Counted from the stretch's first letter, positions 52,047-61,260 are shown. The stretch: 64,000 nt of DNA from Flavonifractor sp. An10 (GCF_002161215.1 NZ_NFMB01000010.1:1-64000); one strand, 5' to 3'. Made by a program: numbers and translations. The notes: generated by a model from the letters alone, not told the origin.

Positions 52047-54296
52047 TTGGCTAAAAAGAAGGCCCCCGAGGAGGGGGCGAAGAAGGTCAACAACCCCAAC
52101 GTCATGGGCCTGCGGCCCGAGGTGCTGGAGCAGCCCATCACCGAGACGCTGGAATTAAACTACATGCCCTACGCCATGAGCGTGATCGTCTCCCGGGCCA
52201 TCCCGGAGATCGACGGGTTCAAGCCCTCCCACCGCAAGCTGCTGTACACCATGTACCAGATGCACCTGCTGGGGGGCGCCCGCACCAAGAGCGCCAACGT
52301 GGTGGGGGCCACCATGAAATTAAACCCCCACGGCGACGCGGCCATCTACGACACCATGGTGCGCCTCTCCCGGGGCTACGGGGCCCTGCTCCACCCCCTG
52401 GTGGACTCCAAGGGCAACTTCGGCAAGGTGTACTCCCGGGACATGGCCTGGGCGGCCAGCCGGTACACCGAGGTGCGGCTGGATCCCATCTGTGCCGAGC
52501 TGTTCCGGGACATCGACCAGGACACGGTGGACTTTGTGGACAACTACGACGGCTCCATGAAGGAGCCCACACTCCTGCCCACCACCTTCCCCAACGTGCT
52601 GGTCAGCGCCAACCAGGGCATCGCCGTGGGCATGGCCTCCAACCTGTGCGGCTTCAACCTGGGGGAGGTGTGCGACGCCACGGTGGCCTATCTGAAGCAC
52701 CCCAATGTCAGCCTGCTGGACTATCTGAAGGCCCCCGACTTCCCCACCGGCGGGGAGCTGCTCTACGACGAGGCCGCCCTGTCCCAGATCTATGAGACCG
52801 GCCGGGGCTCCTTCCAGGTGCGGGCCAGGTGGCGCTACCTGAAAAGCGAGAACCTGATCGAGATCTACGAGATCCCCTACACCACCACGGTGGAGGCCAT
52901 CATGGACAAGGTGGCCGAGCTGGTGAAGGCCGGCAAGGTGAAGGAGATCTCCGACATGCGGGACGAGACCGACCTGAACGGCCTGAAGATCACCATCGAC
53001 CTGAAGCGGGGGGCCGATCCGGACAAGCTGATGGCCCGGCTGTTCCGCTCCACCACCCTGCAGGACTCCTTCTCCTGCAACTTCAACATCCTCATCGCCG
53101 GCATGCCCCGGGTCATGGGGGTGCGGCAGATCCTGGAGGAGTGGACTGCCTGGCGGATGGAGGGGGTGCGGCGGCGCACCTACTTCGTCATGAAGAAGAA
53201 GCAGGACAAGCTGCACCTGCTGAAGGGCCTGAAAAAGATCCTGCTGGACATCGACAAGGCCATCCAGATCATCCGGGAGACGGAAGAGGACGCCGAGGTG
53301 GTGCCCAACCTGATGATCGGCTTCGGCATCGACGACGTGCAGGCCGAGTACGTGGCGGACATCAAGCTGCGCAACATCAACAAGGAGTACATCCTCAAGC
53401 GCCTTGATGAGGTGGAGCAGCTGGAGGCGGAGATCGCCGACCTCCAGGACATTGTCAACAACCCCAGCCGGGTGAAGAAGCTGATCGTGGACGAGCTCCA
53501 GGCGGTGAAGAAGAAGTACGCCCTCCCCCGCCGGACGGAGATCGTCTATGAGGCGGCGGACGCCGCCGCGGAGGAGCCGGAGGACGAGACCCCCGACTAC
53601 CCGGTGCATGTGTTCTGCTCCCGGGAGGGATACTTCAAGAAGATCACCCCCCAGTCCCTGCGCATGAGCGGCGAGCAGAAGTACAAGGAGGGGGACGGCC
53701 CCTACCTCCAGTGGGAGGCGTCCAACCGGGACGAGCTGCTGGTGTTCACCGACAGGCAGCAGTGCTACAAGGCCCGCCTCAGCGACTTCGACGACGCCAA
53801 GGCCAGCGTGCTGGGCGACTTTCTGCCCACCAAACTGGGCATGGAGCCCGACGAGGGCTTCGTGTGGGCCTGCGTCACGGCCGACTACACCGGCGATGTG
53901 CTGTTCTTCTTCGCCAACGGCAAGGTGGCCCGGGTGGCCCTGTCCGCCTACCAGACCCAGACCCGCCGCAAGCGCCTCACCGGCGCCTACTCGGACAAGT
54001 CCCCCCTGGCGGCGGCAGTCCACCTGCGGGAGGACACGGAGATGGCGGTGACCTCCACCGAGGGCCGCTGCGTGGTGTTCCACACCGCCGCCCTCAACCC
54101 CAAGACCACCCGCTCCACCCAGGGGGTCAACGTGATGACCCTCAAGCCCAGGTACCAGGTGGCCGACGCCCGGCCCCTGGCCGACACCCCCATCGTCAAC
54201 GCCGCCCGCTACCGGGCCCGCTCCCTGCCCATCGCGGGGATGCTCCTCAAGGACGAGGATCGGGAGGAAAAGCAGATGACCCTGCTGGATGAATAA
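52047..54296 (+). CDS. parC: Divergent type IIA topoisomerase subunit A (ParC-like)
   Basis: DNA-cleaving subunit. The 749-residue protein has the winged-helix domain with catalytic Tyr140 in SRYTEVRL, the tower and coiled coil (about 330-480), and a C-terminal beta-propeller-like part (from about 515) without a visible GyrA box, so topoisomerase IV-like. The quinolone region reads [13 protein letters not shown] at 95-107: Ala98 replaces the Ser commonly found at GyrA position 83, while Asp102 matches position 87. The start is TTG with AAAGGA upstream, next to the inserted cassette. Pairs with parE. Confidence 0.88.
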   Translation: MAKKKAPEEGAKKVNNPNVMGLRPEVLEQPITETLELNYMPYAMSVIVSRAIPEIDGFKPSHRKLLYTMYQMHLLGGARTKSANVVGATMKLNPHGDAAIYDTMVRLSRGYGALLHPLVDSKGNFGKVYSRDMAWAASRYTEVRLDPICAELFRDIDQDTVDFVDNYDGSMKEPTLLPTTFPNVLVSANQGIAVGMASNLCGFNLGEVCDATVAYLKHPNVSLLDYLKAPDFPTGGELLYDEAALSQIYETGRGSFQVRARWRYLKSENLIEIYEIPYTTTVEAIMDKVAELVKAGKVKEISDMRDETDLNGLKITIDLKRGADPDKLMARLFRSTTLQDSFSCNFNILIAGMPRVMGVRQILEEWTAWRMEGVRRRTYFVMKKKQDKLHLLKGLKKILLDIDKAIQIIRETEEDAEVVPNLMIGFGIDDVQAEYVADIKLRNINKEYILKRLDEVEQLEAEIADLQDIVNNPSRVKKLIVDELQAVKKKYALPRRTEIVYEAADAAAEEPEDETPDYPVHVFCSREGYFKKITPQSLRMSGEQKYKEGDGPYLQWEASNRDELLVFTDRQQCYKARLSDFDDAKASVLGDFLPTKLGMEPDEGFVWACVTADYTGDVLFFFANGKVARVALSAYQTQTRRKRLTGAYSDKSPLAAAVHLREDTEMAVTSTEGRCVVFHTAALNPKTTRSTQGVNVMTLKPRYQVADARPLADTPIVNAARYRARSLPIAGMLLKDEDREEKQMTLLDE

Positions 54297-54309
54297 AGGG
54301 AGAGTATGT

Positions 54310-55179
54310 ATGAAGCAAATCTGCAAGCGCTACCTGCTGCCCTATCTGTGGATCACCCTGGCCTCGGCGGTGTACGCCTTCGGCTTCAACTGGTGCTATG
54401 AGCCCAACCAGATCGGCTTCGGCGGCATCACCGGCATCGGCCAGATCATCAACCACTTCCTGCCCTGGGTTCCCATCGGCACGGTGGTAATCATCCTCAA
54501 CGTGCCCCTGTTTATCCTGGGCTGGCGGCTGCTGGGCGGCCACCTGCTGGTGTCCTCCCTGTACTCCATGTTCATCTCGTCGGTGTTCATCGACCTGCTC
54601 CACATGCTCTGCACCTTTGAGCCCATGGAGCCCTTCCTGGCCTGCGTGTTCGGCGGGGTGCTCATGGGGGCCTCCCTGGGGGTGGTGTTCCTGCAGGGGG
54701 CCACGACGGGCGGCACGGATCTGGTGGCCCGGCTGCTCAAGCTCAAGCTGTCCTGGCTGCCCATGGGCCGGGTGCTGCTGGTGGTGGATCTGCTGGTGAT
54801 CCTGGCGGTGGCCGCCGCCTTCCGCAGCATCTACAGCGCCCTTTACGGCATTATCGCCCTGTATCTGTCCTCCTTCGTCATGGATCAGGTGCTCTACGGC
54901 ATAGACAACGCCAAGGTGGCCTATATCATCAGCGACGAGTATGAGAAGATCGCCAGCGCCATCATCCACGACATCGACCGGGGCGTCACCATTCTCCACG
55001 GCCAGGGCGGCTGGTCGGGGGCGGAGAAAAAGGTGCTGATGGTGGCCTTCAAGCAGAAGCAGATCGTTGCCATCAAGCGCATGGTCAAGGAGCTGGATCC
55101 CTCCGCCTTCCTCATCGTCTGCGACGCCCACGAGGTGCTGGGCGACGGGTTCCGGGAGTATAAACAGAACGATTTATGA
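54310..55179 (+). CDS. YitT family membrane protein
   Basis: 289-residue membrane protein with five or six helices (about 8-30, 45-75, 78-100, 105-130, 145-190) and a C-terminal cytoplasmic DUF2179 domain (about 200-285: IHDIDRGVTILHGQGGWSGA). The opening FGFNWCYEPNQIGFGGITGI and GATTGGTDLVARLL are typical. Transport is suspected for the family but not shown. The second ATG is chosen because GGGAGAG is spaced for it; the first overlaps the parC end. Confidence 0.9.
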   Translation: MKQICKRYLLPYLWITLASAVYAFGFNWCYEPNQIGFGGITGIGQIINHFLPWVPIGTVVIILNVPLFILGWRLLGGHLLVSSLYSMFISSVFIDLLHMLCTFEPMEPFLACVFGGVLMGASLGVVFLQGATTGGTDLVARLLKLKLSWLPMGRVLLVVDLLVILAVAAAFRSIYSALYGIIALYLSSFVMDQVLYGIDNAKVAYIISDEYEKIASAIIHDIDRGVTILHGQGGWSGAEKKVLMVAFKQKQIVAIKRMVKELDPSAFLIVCDAHEVLGDGFREYKQNDL

Positions 55180-55621
55180 TACCGCATTCCACCGCTCTCC
55201 ACGTAGGGCCGCCATATATGGCGGCCGCCCGGTGGAGGCCCGGCCTCCGGCGAGGCGCCTACGCGGCGGGCGCCCCCATTTCTTCCCGAAGAAATGGGGG
55301 CAAAGAAGGGGCGGGGGAGGGATTTCGATTCCACGGGTTAAGGTGGCTTCGCCTGAATTGCTTTTGGGCTAAAACGTGCCACCGGCACGTTTCTTGACGC
55401 CCAAACCCCCTGCACCCCCTCCTTGAAACGACCAATCAGGGGGGAACTGCGGTTCCCCCCTATTGGATGTACCCCCCAGGCTGCTCTATCGGGGGATTTC
55501 CGGCGGCATGCCCTTACTTCGTAACGGCCCCGCCGCTCGTATGCGTCCATCCTGTAGGGCGGGGGCTTGCCCCCGCCATCCCCCAATGATCTGTTATTTA
55601 AGTTGGAAAGGAGCCCTGTAC
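55180..55621. other. Intergenic palindrome cluster
   Basis: 442 bp without a gene. Holds two GTAGGG palindromes (55203-55229 and 55553-55577), a hairpin CCCCCATTTCTTC/GAAATGGGGG, a nested structure TTTGGGC/GCCCAAA enclosing AAACGTGCC/GGCACGTTT (near 55365-55410), and GGGGGGAAC/GTTCCCCCC near 55439-55460. No ribosome site or promoter stands out until AAAGGAG before the LUD gene. Probably an accumulation of several repeat types. Confidence 0.55.
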
Positions 55622-56212
55622 ATGCCCGACTATGAGAAACTGCGCAAGAATCTGGAAGCCCGCGGATTTGACGTGACCTATTTCGACACCGCGGCGGAGG
55701 CCGTGGACTACTTAGACCGGAAGCTGGATGGGAAAGCGGTGGGCCACGGCGGCTCCATCACCCTGCGGGACATGGGGCTTATCGAGCGGCTCCAGCGCCA
55801 CGCCACGGTGCGCAGCCACTGGCTGGGGGACAGCTTTGCCGACGCGGCGGCCTCCTCCGTCTACCTGACCTCGGTGAACGGCCTGGCGGAGACCGGGGAG
55901 CTCATCAACATCGACGGCACGGGCAACCGGGTGGCCTCCACCATCTTCGGCCACGAGGAGGTCTACTTCCTGGTGGGCTCCAACAAGATCGCCCCCGACT
56001 ACGACGCCGCCCTGTGGCGGGCCCGCAACGTGGCCTCCCCCAAGAACGCCCAGCGGCTGGGCAAAAAGACCCCCTGCGCCGTCAGGGGGGACAAGTGCTA
56101 CGACTGCAAGAGCCCCGAGCGCATCTGCCGGGCCCTGGCGGTGCTGTGGGAGAAGCCCACGGGCATCGGACGGGCCGAGGTGGTGCTGATCGACGAGCCC
56201 CTGGGCTACTGA
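55622..56212 (+). CDS. LUD domain protein (LutC/YkgG-like)
   Basis: 196-residue protein with the LUD fold (about 1-185), related to the LutC subunit of lactate utilisation and to stand-alone DUF1121 proteins. Motifs: AVGHGGSITLRDMGL, TSVNGLAETGELINIDGTGN, VGSNKIAPDYDAALWRARN, and a Cys-containing tail (CAVRGDKCYDCKSPERIC) that might bind a metal or cluster. No lutA/lutB lies beside it, so a lactate role is not supported. AAAGGAG precedes the ATG. Confidence 0.82.
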   Translation: MPDYEKLRKNLEARGFDVTYFDTAAEAVDYLDRKLDGKAVGHGGSITLRDMGLIERLQRHATVRSHWLGDSFADAAASSVYLTSVNGLAETGELINIDGTGNRVASTIFGHEEVYFLVGSNKIAPDYDAALWRARNVASPKNAQRLGKKTPCAVRGDKCYDCKSPERICRALAVLWEKPTGIGRAEVVLIDEPLGY

Positions 56213-56229
56213 GCGGGAGGAGGCGCGGC

Positions 56230-57306
56230 ATGCGACGAGCTCTTCTGGCGCTGGCCCTGTGCTGCGCCCTGTCCCTGACGGGCTGCTCCGCCCTGCTGGA
56301 GCGGCCCTACGCCGTGGTGGAGTCCCACACCGAGCAGCCCGCCGCCGGGGACGGCTCCTCCATCCAGGTCGGCACCTACTCCGAGCTGGTCAACGCGGTG
56401 CTCTTCTTCGTCTCCCAGGGGACGGAGGTGGGGGAGCTCCAGCTGGTGGAGTACACCGGCGACGTGGAGGAGGATCTGAACCGGGCCTGCCTGGAGGTAG
56501 CCACGGAGGATCCCCTGGGCGCCTACGCGGTGGACTTCATCAAGAACCAGTACACCCGGGTGCTCACCACCTACGAGGCCACCATCACCATCTCCTACCG
56601 CCGCACCAGGGAGCAGATCAACAGCCTGGTCAACGTCACCGGCACCAGCGCCATCCGCAACGAGGTGGCGGAGGCCCTGGCCGACTACCGCAGCGAGGCA
56701 GTCCTGCGGGTGGGGTACTTCACCGCCGACGCCGACGCCATCGCCCAGCTGGTGCGGCAGGCCTACTATGACGCGCCCGCCTCCGCCATGGGCATGCCGG
56801 AGTTCACCGTCTCCCTCTACCCCGAGTCGGGCAGCCAGCGGATTGTGGAGATCCTCTTCACCTACCCCGGGGAGGCCTCCGCCCTCCGCCAGAAGCGGGA
56901 CGCCCTGCAGGCCGAGGTGGACGCCCTGATGCTCCCCCTGCGGCCCCAGCAGCAGTCCGCCTCCGCCCGCCGGGCCACCCTGTTCGCCGTGGCCCAGGAG
57001 CGGATCCAGTCCGCCCCCGGCGGCGGCCCCTCCGCCTGGGACGCCCTGCTGGGCGACGGTGCGGACAGCGAGGGCACGGCCCTGGCCTTCCAGCTGCTCA
57101 GCGGGGAGCTCCTGGTGGGCTCCACCCTGGTGGAGGGCACCCTGAACGGGGAGCCCCACTTCTGGAACCAGCTCACCGAGGACGACGGCGCCCACTACGT
57201 GGATCTCACCCGCAGCGGCGGCGGCCTCACCTATTCCGCCGCCGATCTGGCGGAGCTGGGCTATGTGTGGGAGGGTATGCCGGTTTCTGCGGAAAACCCG
57301 CAGTAA
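56230..57306 (+). CDS. Lipoprotein with a transglutaminase-like C-terminal region
   Basis: 358-residue exported lipoprotein: signal peptide MRRALLALALCCALSLTGC with the lipobox LTGC (Cys 19), then a mixed domain (about 45-240) and a C-terminal part (about 265-350) that follows the transglutaminase-like pattern AWDALLG, EGTALAFQLL, HFWNQL, HYVDLT. The catalytic Cys position seems to be Ser280 while His310 and a following Asp are kept, so it is probably inactive; the alignment is by eye. GGGAGGAGG lies upstream, 17 bp after the LUD gene, suggesting cotranscription. Confidence 0.6.
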   Translation: MRRALLALALCCALSLTGCSALLERPYAVVESHTEQPAAGDGSSIQVGTYSELVNAVLFFVSQGTEVGELQLVEYTGDVEEDLNRACLEVATEDPLGAYAVDFIKNQYTRVLTTYEATITISYRRTREQINSLVNVTGTSAIRNEVAEALADYRSEAVLRVGYFTADADAIAQLVRQAYYDAPASAMGMPEFTVSLYPESGSQRIVEILFTYPGEASALRQKRDALQAEVDALMLPLRPQQQSASARRATLFAVAQERIQSAPGGGPSAWDALLGDGADSEGTALAFQLLSGELLVGSTLVEGTLNGEPHFWNQLTEDDGAHYVDLTRSGGGLTYSAADLAELGYVWEGMPVSAENPQ

Positions 57307-57332
57307 TCCGCTCAAAATCGCCGCAAAAAGCC

Positions 57333-57361
57333 TTGACTTTTCCAGAGCCCGCTGATATAAT
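57333..57361 (+). promoter_or_regulatory. rplU operon promoter
   Basis: TTGACT and TATAAT are separated by 17 bp, giving a leader of about 210 nt before rplU. Confidence 0.88.
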
Positions 57362-57369
57362 GCTAGAGC

Positions 57370-57577
57370 CGCTTTGAATGGGAACCAAAGTGAAGCACGG
57401 CGTGATGTCACGCTCGGCACGCTCGCGGCCGGGTCGCTAAGTGCGTACTCCGCGAAAAATGCCGCTGGCCTGCGGCCAGCCTGTTTTTTCGTCTGCGTAC
57501 TCCCTTAGCTCCCCTGCTCACGGCCTGCGCGCTTCCTCCCCCGACAGCGAGCCCGTCATGAAGGAGTTGAAAGAAAC
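57370..57577 (+). ncRNA. rplU (L21) leader with an attenuator
   Basis: The long leader contains paired GC-rich segments (GCGTGA/TCACGC), the sequence TGCGTACTCC twice (57442 and 57495 areas), and a hairpin GCTGGCC/GGCCAGC followed by CTGTTTTTT (57464-57489), a clear intrinsic terminator well before the coding region. This fits the Firmicutes L21 leader type that allows ribosomal protein autoregulation, though I cannot check the covariance model. Confidence 0.7.
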
Positions 57578-57889
57578 ATGCATGCGATCATTGAGACCGG
57601 CGGCAAGCAGTACAAGGTGGCCGAGGGCGACACCCTGTTCATCGAGAAGCTGCCCGTGGAGGCCGGCGAGGCCGTGACCTTCGACAAGGTGCTGGCCGTC
57701 ATCGACGGTGAGAACGTCACCGTGGGCACCCCCGTGGTGGAGGGCGCCAAGGTGGACGCCTCCGTGGTGAAGAACGGCAAGGGCAAGAAGATCATCGTCT
57801 TCAAGTACAAGCCCAAGAAGGGCTACCGCCGCAAGCAGGGCCACCGTCAGCCCTACACCAAAGTCACCATCGGCAAGATCTCTGTGTAA
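57578..57889 (+). CDS. rplU: Ribosomal protein bL21
   Basis: 103-residue 50S subunit protein that binds 23S rRNA. It begins [20 protein letters not shown] and ends with the basic [19 protein letters not shown], both canonical. AAGGAG precedes the ATG. First gene of the rplU-prp-rpmA cluster. Confidence 0.98.
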   Translation: MHAIIETGGKQYKVAEGDTLFIEKLPVEAGEAVTFDKVLAVIDGENVTVGTPVVEGAKVDASVVKNGKGKKIIVFKYKPKKGYRRKQGHRQPYTKVTIGKISV

Positions 57890-57890
57890 G

Positions 57891-58223
57891 ATGACCACGG
57901 TTCGCTTTCAGATGGAGGGCGAGCGCATTGTGGGCTTCACCGTCCAGGGCCACAGCGGCTATGGGGAGGCGGGCTCGGACATCGTCTGCGCCGCCGTCAC
58001 CAGCGCCGTCCGCCTGACCGAGTGCGCCGTCAACGACGTGCTGGGCCTGGGGGCCTCGGTGAAGATCCGGGAAAAGGACGCGTCCATCCATCTGCGCATA
58101 CCCGGCGGGCTGAGCGCGGAGAACGAGTCGGTGTGCCAGACCCTTCTGGCCGCCCTGATGGTTCACTTTGCCAGCCTGCACGAGGAGTATCCCGAAAACC
58201 TGACCGTGCTGGAGGAGGATTGA
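57891..58223 (+). CDS. prp: Ribosomal-processing cysteine protease Prp
   Basis: 110-residue protease that removes the N-terminal extension of ribosomal protein L27, an essential step in Firmicutes. Catalytic His21 (QGHSGYGE) and Cys33 (DIVCAAVT) are both present. It starts 1 bp after rplU and lies between rplU and rpmA as usual; the neighbouring L27 has the matching cleavage motif. Confidence 0.96.
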   Translation: MTTVRFQMEGERIVGFTVQGHSGYGEAGSDIVCAAVTSAVRLTECAVNDVLGLGASVKIREKDASIHLRIPGGLSAENESVCQTLLAALMVHFASLHEEYPENLTVLEED

Positions 58224-58269
58224 CCTCCGCACGACATGATTTACACACAAGTTTGGAGGTGTGAATACC

Positions 58270-58554
58270 ATGCTGAACATCGGTCTGCAGTTTTTCGCCC
58301 ACAAGAAGGGCGTCGGCTCCACCCGCAACGGCCGTGATTCCGAGGCCAAGCGCCTGGGCGTGAAGCGGGGCGACGGCCAGTTCGTCCTGGCCGGCAACAT
58401 CTTGGTTCGCCAGCGGGGCACCCATATCCATCCCGGCGTCAACGTGGGCAAGGGCAGCGACGACACCCTGTTCGCCCTCAAGAGCGGCAAGGTGAAGTTT
58501 GAGCGCCTGGGCAAGGATCGCAAGCAGGTCTCCATTGTCGAGATCGCTCAGTAA
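58270..58554 (+). CDS. rpmA: Ribosomal protein bL27 with cleavable extension
   Basis: 94-residue 50S protein. The N terminus [18 protein letters not shown] has the Prp cleavage site after FF, so mature L27 starts at Ala10. The ATG at 58270 has GGAGGTG 8 nt upstream; a GTG nine bases earlier overlaps that site. Confidence 0.97.
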   Translation: MLNIGLQFFAHKKGVGSTRNGRDSEAKRLGVKRGDGQFVLAGNILVRQRGTHIHPGVNVGKGSDDTLFALKSGKVKFERLGKDRKQVSIVEIAQ

Positions 58555-58563
58555 TTGCGCACA

Positions 58564-58597
58564 AATCGCCCCGAACTCCGGAGTTCGGGGCGATTTT
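58564..58597 (+). terminator. Terminator after rpmA
   Basis: AATCGCCCCGAACT/AGTTCGGGGCGATT around CCGG, followed by TT. It lies 10 bp after rpmA and just before obgE, whose ribosome site follows directly, so obgE is probably expressed by partial readthrough. Confidence 0.85.
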
Positions 58598-58617
58598 CTG
58601 TATAAAGGAGAGAATGT

Positions 58618-59898
58618 ATGGCAGCACCCTTTGTGGACACCGCCCGCATCACCGTGCGGGCGGGCAATGGCGGCAACGGCGCGGTGGCCTTCCACCGGGA
58701 GAAGTACGTGGCCGCCGGCGGCCCCGACGGCGGCGACGGCGGCCGGGGGGGCAGCGTGATTCTGGAGATCAACGAGCACATGTCCACCCTGATGGACTTC
58801 CGGTACAAGCGCAAGTACGTGGCGGCCAACGGCATGGACGGCCAGGGCAAGCGCTGCTCCGGCAAGGACGGGGAGGATCTGATCATCAAGGTTCCCCGGG
58901 GCACGGTGGTGCGGGACGCCGAGACGAAGGAGATCATCTGCGACATGTCCCAGACCGACCGCTTCGTGCTGGCCCGCGGCGGCAACGGCGGCTGGGGCAA
59001 CAAGCACTTCGCCACCCCCACCCGGCAGGTGCCCCGCTTCGCCAAGGCGGGCCTGCCCGGCCAGAGCCGGGACGTGATCCTGGAGCTCAAGCTCCTGGCC
59101 GACGTGGGCCTGGTGGGCTTCCCCAACGTGGGCAAGTCCACCCTGCTCTCTGTGGTGAGCAAGGCCCGGCCCAAGATCGCCAACTACCACTTCACCACCC
59201 TGTTCCCCAACCTGGGGGTGGTGTACGTGGAGGAGGGGGTGTCCTTCGTCCTGGCCGACATCCCCGGCATCATCGAGGGGGCCGCCGAGGGCGCCGGCCT
59301 GGGCCACGACTTTTTGCGGCACATCGACCGGTGCCGCCTGCTCATCCACGTGGTGGACGTGTCCGGCTCCGAGGGGCGGGATCCGGTGGCCGACTTTGAG
59401 GCCATCCAGGCCGAGCTGAAGGAGTACGGCTCCGGGCTGGAGAACCGGCCCATGCTGGTGGCGGGCAACAAGGTGGACATTGCCGCCGACCGGAGCGGGC
59501 TGGAGGCCCTGAAGGCCCACGTGGAGGCCAAGGGGCTCCCCTTCTTCGAGATCTCCGCCGCCGCCCAGCTGGGCACCCGGGAGCTGATGTACGCCGCCGC
59601 CCGGGAGCTGGAGCACCTGCCCCCCATAACGGTGTACGAGCCCACCTATGTGGAGCGGCCGCCGGAGGTGGATATGTCCCAGCCCCTCAACATCATCCAC
59701 GAGGACGACACCTGGATCGTGGAGGGCCCCTGGCTCCAGCGGCTCATGTCCAACGTCAACTTCGGGGACTACGAGTCCCGCAACTGGTTCGACAAGATGC
59801 TCCGCCAGTCCGGCCTGTTCGACCGGCTGGAGGAGATGGGCATCAAGGACGGGGACATCGTGTCCCTGTACAACCTGGAATTTGAATACCAGCGGTAA
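58618..59898 (+). CDS. obgE: GTPase ObgE
   Basis: Essential GTPase acting in 50S subunit assembly and stress control. The 426-residue protein has the Gly-rich Obg fold (1-158; RAGNGGNGAVAFHREKYV), the G domain (G1 GFPNVGKST at 167-175, G3 DIPGIIEGA, G4 NKVD), and the C-terminal OCT domain (about 355-426, EDDTWIVEGPWLQRLM). AAGGAGAG precedes the ATG. Its TAA stop is followed immediately by the terminal hairpin of a structured repeat, which probably serves as the terminator. Confidence 0.97.
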   Translation: MAAPFVDTARITVRAGNGGNGAVAFHREKYVAAGGPDGGDGGRGGSVILEINEHMSTLMDFRYKRKYVAANGMDGQGKRCSGKDGEDLIIKVPRGTVVRDAETKEIICDMSQTDRFVLARGGNGGWGNKHFATPTRQVPRFAKAGLPGQSRDVILELKLLADVGLVGFPNVGKSTLLSVVSKARPKIANYHFTTLFPNLGVVYVEEGVSFVLADIPGIIEGAAEGAGLGHDFLRHIDRCRLLIHVVDVSGSEGRDPVADFEAIQAELKEYGSGLENRPMLVAGNKVDIAADRSGLEALKAHVEAKGLPFFEISAAAQLGTRELMYAAARELEHLPPITVYEPTYVERPPEVDMSQPLNIIHEDDTWIVEGPWLQRLMSNVNFGDYESRNWFDKMLRQSGLFDRLEEMGIKDGDIVSLYNLEFEYQR

Positions 59899-60102
59899 GT
59901 CAAAAAAGCGGCAAAGCCGCTTTTTTGAGAAAGGATGCATGGCGGAAGGGGTTCGATTTCTTGCGAAATTGTCACCCCTTCCGCCATGAGAAGTGTCATT
60001 TCCGAGGCGCATGTCCCCGGAAATGACGGATTTTCAATTTATTCCTGCGGCTGCGGCCGCAGGAACTCTGCGAGGCTCTCCTTTGCGGGAGATTTTTCGA
60101 CA
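59899..60102 (-). repeat. Structured repeat, family A, copy 6 (full length)
   Basis: 204 bp. Read on the minus strand: TGTCGAAAAA, CTCC/GGAG hairpin, AGCCTCGCAGAGTT, stem I TTCCTGCGGC/GCCGCAGGAA, ATAAATTGAAAATCCG, stem II CATTTCCG/CGGAAATG with inner GG/CC and loop ACATGCG, stem III CATGGCGGAAGGGG/CCCCTTCCGCCATG with tip ATTTC-GCAA-GAAAT, and AAAAAAGCGGC/GCCGCTTTTTT, then GAC at the obgE TAA. The tip pairs differ from copy 3 in a compensatory way. Confidence 0.85.
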
Positions 60103-60145
60103 AGCAGAGCGCTCCGCCTCGTCCGAGGCGGAGCGCTTGTCTTTT
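60100..60145 (+). terminator. Strong terminator downstream of obgE region
   Basis: Arms GCGCTCCGCCTC/GAGGCGGAGCGC around GTCC, extended by ACAAGC/GCTTGT, followed by CTTTT. It lies immediately outside the structured repeat. Confidence 0.9.
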
Positions 60146-60166
60146 ATGGTGAAATCCCCACTTTTT

Positions 60167-60192
60167 TGTAGGGGCGGCTATTAGCCGCCCGC
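60167..60192. repeat. GTAGGG palindrome forming a gene end
   Basis: TGTAGGGGCGGCTA then TTAGCCGCCCGC. The centre provides the TAA stop of the anti-sigma-like gene on the minus strand, so the last two or three codons of that protein come from the repeat. Same type as at 29289, 39343, 55203 and 55553. Confidence 0.7.
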
Positions 60193-61260
60193 GCTTACCG
60201 GGAGGACGATGTCCCCCACAGTGACGGAGGACACCTCGTCCAGGGGCCGGATGGTGTCGAACACCAGGCCTATGCTGCACTTGGCGCGGCCGCTGCCGGA
60301 GCCGATGTGGGTGTTGCCGCTGTCAATCTCCAGGGTAGTGCCGTCGGTGTAGGTGATCACAATGGGCAGGTCGCGGAAGGGGGCGTAAGGGTCGTTTTCC
60401 CCATCCTCCAGGCCGTTTTCCCGCTCCGCCTGGGGCACCTCCTGATGGACGGTATACTCTACCATGATGGACAGGGGGGAGAGAGTGACCGCGTCCAGGG
60501 TGGCGTCCATGCCGTTGAGGGTGAAGTCCTGCCCCGCGGGCAGGGAGACGGAGGAATCCTCAAAGGCCATGTGGAACTCCAGCTTCCAGGGGCCTTCCGC
60601 CAGCAGCTCCTTGTCCAGATAGTCCTCAGAGGCCTCATAGAGGCCCTGGAAGGTGGCGGTAACCTTTCCGGGGCGGATGGGGCTGCTGAAAGTCCAGACC
60701 TCCATAAACTGGATGGCGTTGTCGTTGGGATCGGCGTCGTAGAAGCGGGAGTAGCCGCCTCCACCGCCGCCCAAAAGGACGGCCAGGGGGTTGCCGGGCG
60801 TCACATCATGGCTGTCGAAGGTGAGGGGCAGGGCGTTATCCCCGCTCTCCAGCACCTCCTGGCTCACCAGGGGCTCCCCGTCGTCCCGCCGGATGGAGTA
60901 GACGATGGCGTAGCTGTAGGTGTCGCCCACGATGGCGTCGGCGGTGATGGTGACGCCGTTGGAGGTGGCGCTGGCCCCGATGGGGTAGCCGATCTGGTCG
61001 ATGATCTCTGTCTCGGCGGCCCCGCCGCCGAACAGGCCGGCAAAGGCCTCCCCGGCGCTGTCCAGGGCGCCGGTGGCCCCGGCCACCCCCAGGCTGAGCA
61101 CCAGGGCGGCCGCCGCGGCCGCCGCGGCGAAGCGGCGGAAGCGGAGGGGGCGCACCACCTTCCCCGCCGCGGGGGCGGAGAGCAGGTGTTCCACCATATC
61201 GGCCTTCTGCTCCGGGGTGAAGCGGAGAGCATCCATGGCGTCCCGATAGCTGTTTTTCAT
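60181..61260 (-). CDS. DUF4179-like anti-sigma factor
   Basis: Membrane protein of 359 residues, probable inhibitor of the sigma factor encoded upstream. A short cytoplasmic part (1-44, RFTPEQKADMVEHLLSA) is followed by one helix (about 45-65), a small-residue-rich stretch, and an extracytoplasmic domain with DUF4179-like IGYPIGASATSNGVTITADA and TYSYAIVYSIRRDDG (about 85-150) plus a beta-rich remainder. The ATG overlaps the sigma stop codon in an ATGA, so translation is coupled. Similar in design to the 9.2-11.2 kb pair but not obviously its recent duplicate. Confidence 0.75.
   Translation of the reverse strand: MKNSYRDAMDALRFTPEQKADMVEHLLSAPAAGKVVRPLRFRRFAAAAAAAALVLSLGVAGATGALDSAGEAFAGLFGGGAAETEIIDQIGYPIGASATSNGVTITADAIVGDTYSYAIVYSIRRDDGEPLVSQEVLESGDNALPLTFDSHDVTPGNPLAVLLGGGGGGYSRFYDADPNDNAIQFMEVWTFSSPIRPGKVTATFQGLYEASEDYLDKELLAEGPWKLEFHMAFEDSSVSLPAGQDFTLNGMDATLDAVTLSPLSIMVEYTVHQEVPQAERENGLEDGENDPYAPFRDLPIVITYTDGTTLEIDSGNTHIGSGSGRAKCSIGLVFDTIRPLDEVSSVTVGDIVLPVSAGG

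Noticed and set aside
55622-56212. LutC of a lactate oxidation operon
   Set aside because: lutA and lutB are absent from both sides, and the Cys-rich tail is not typical of LutC.
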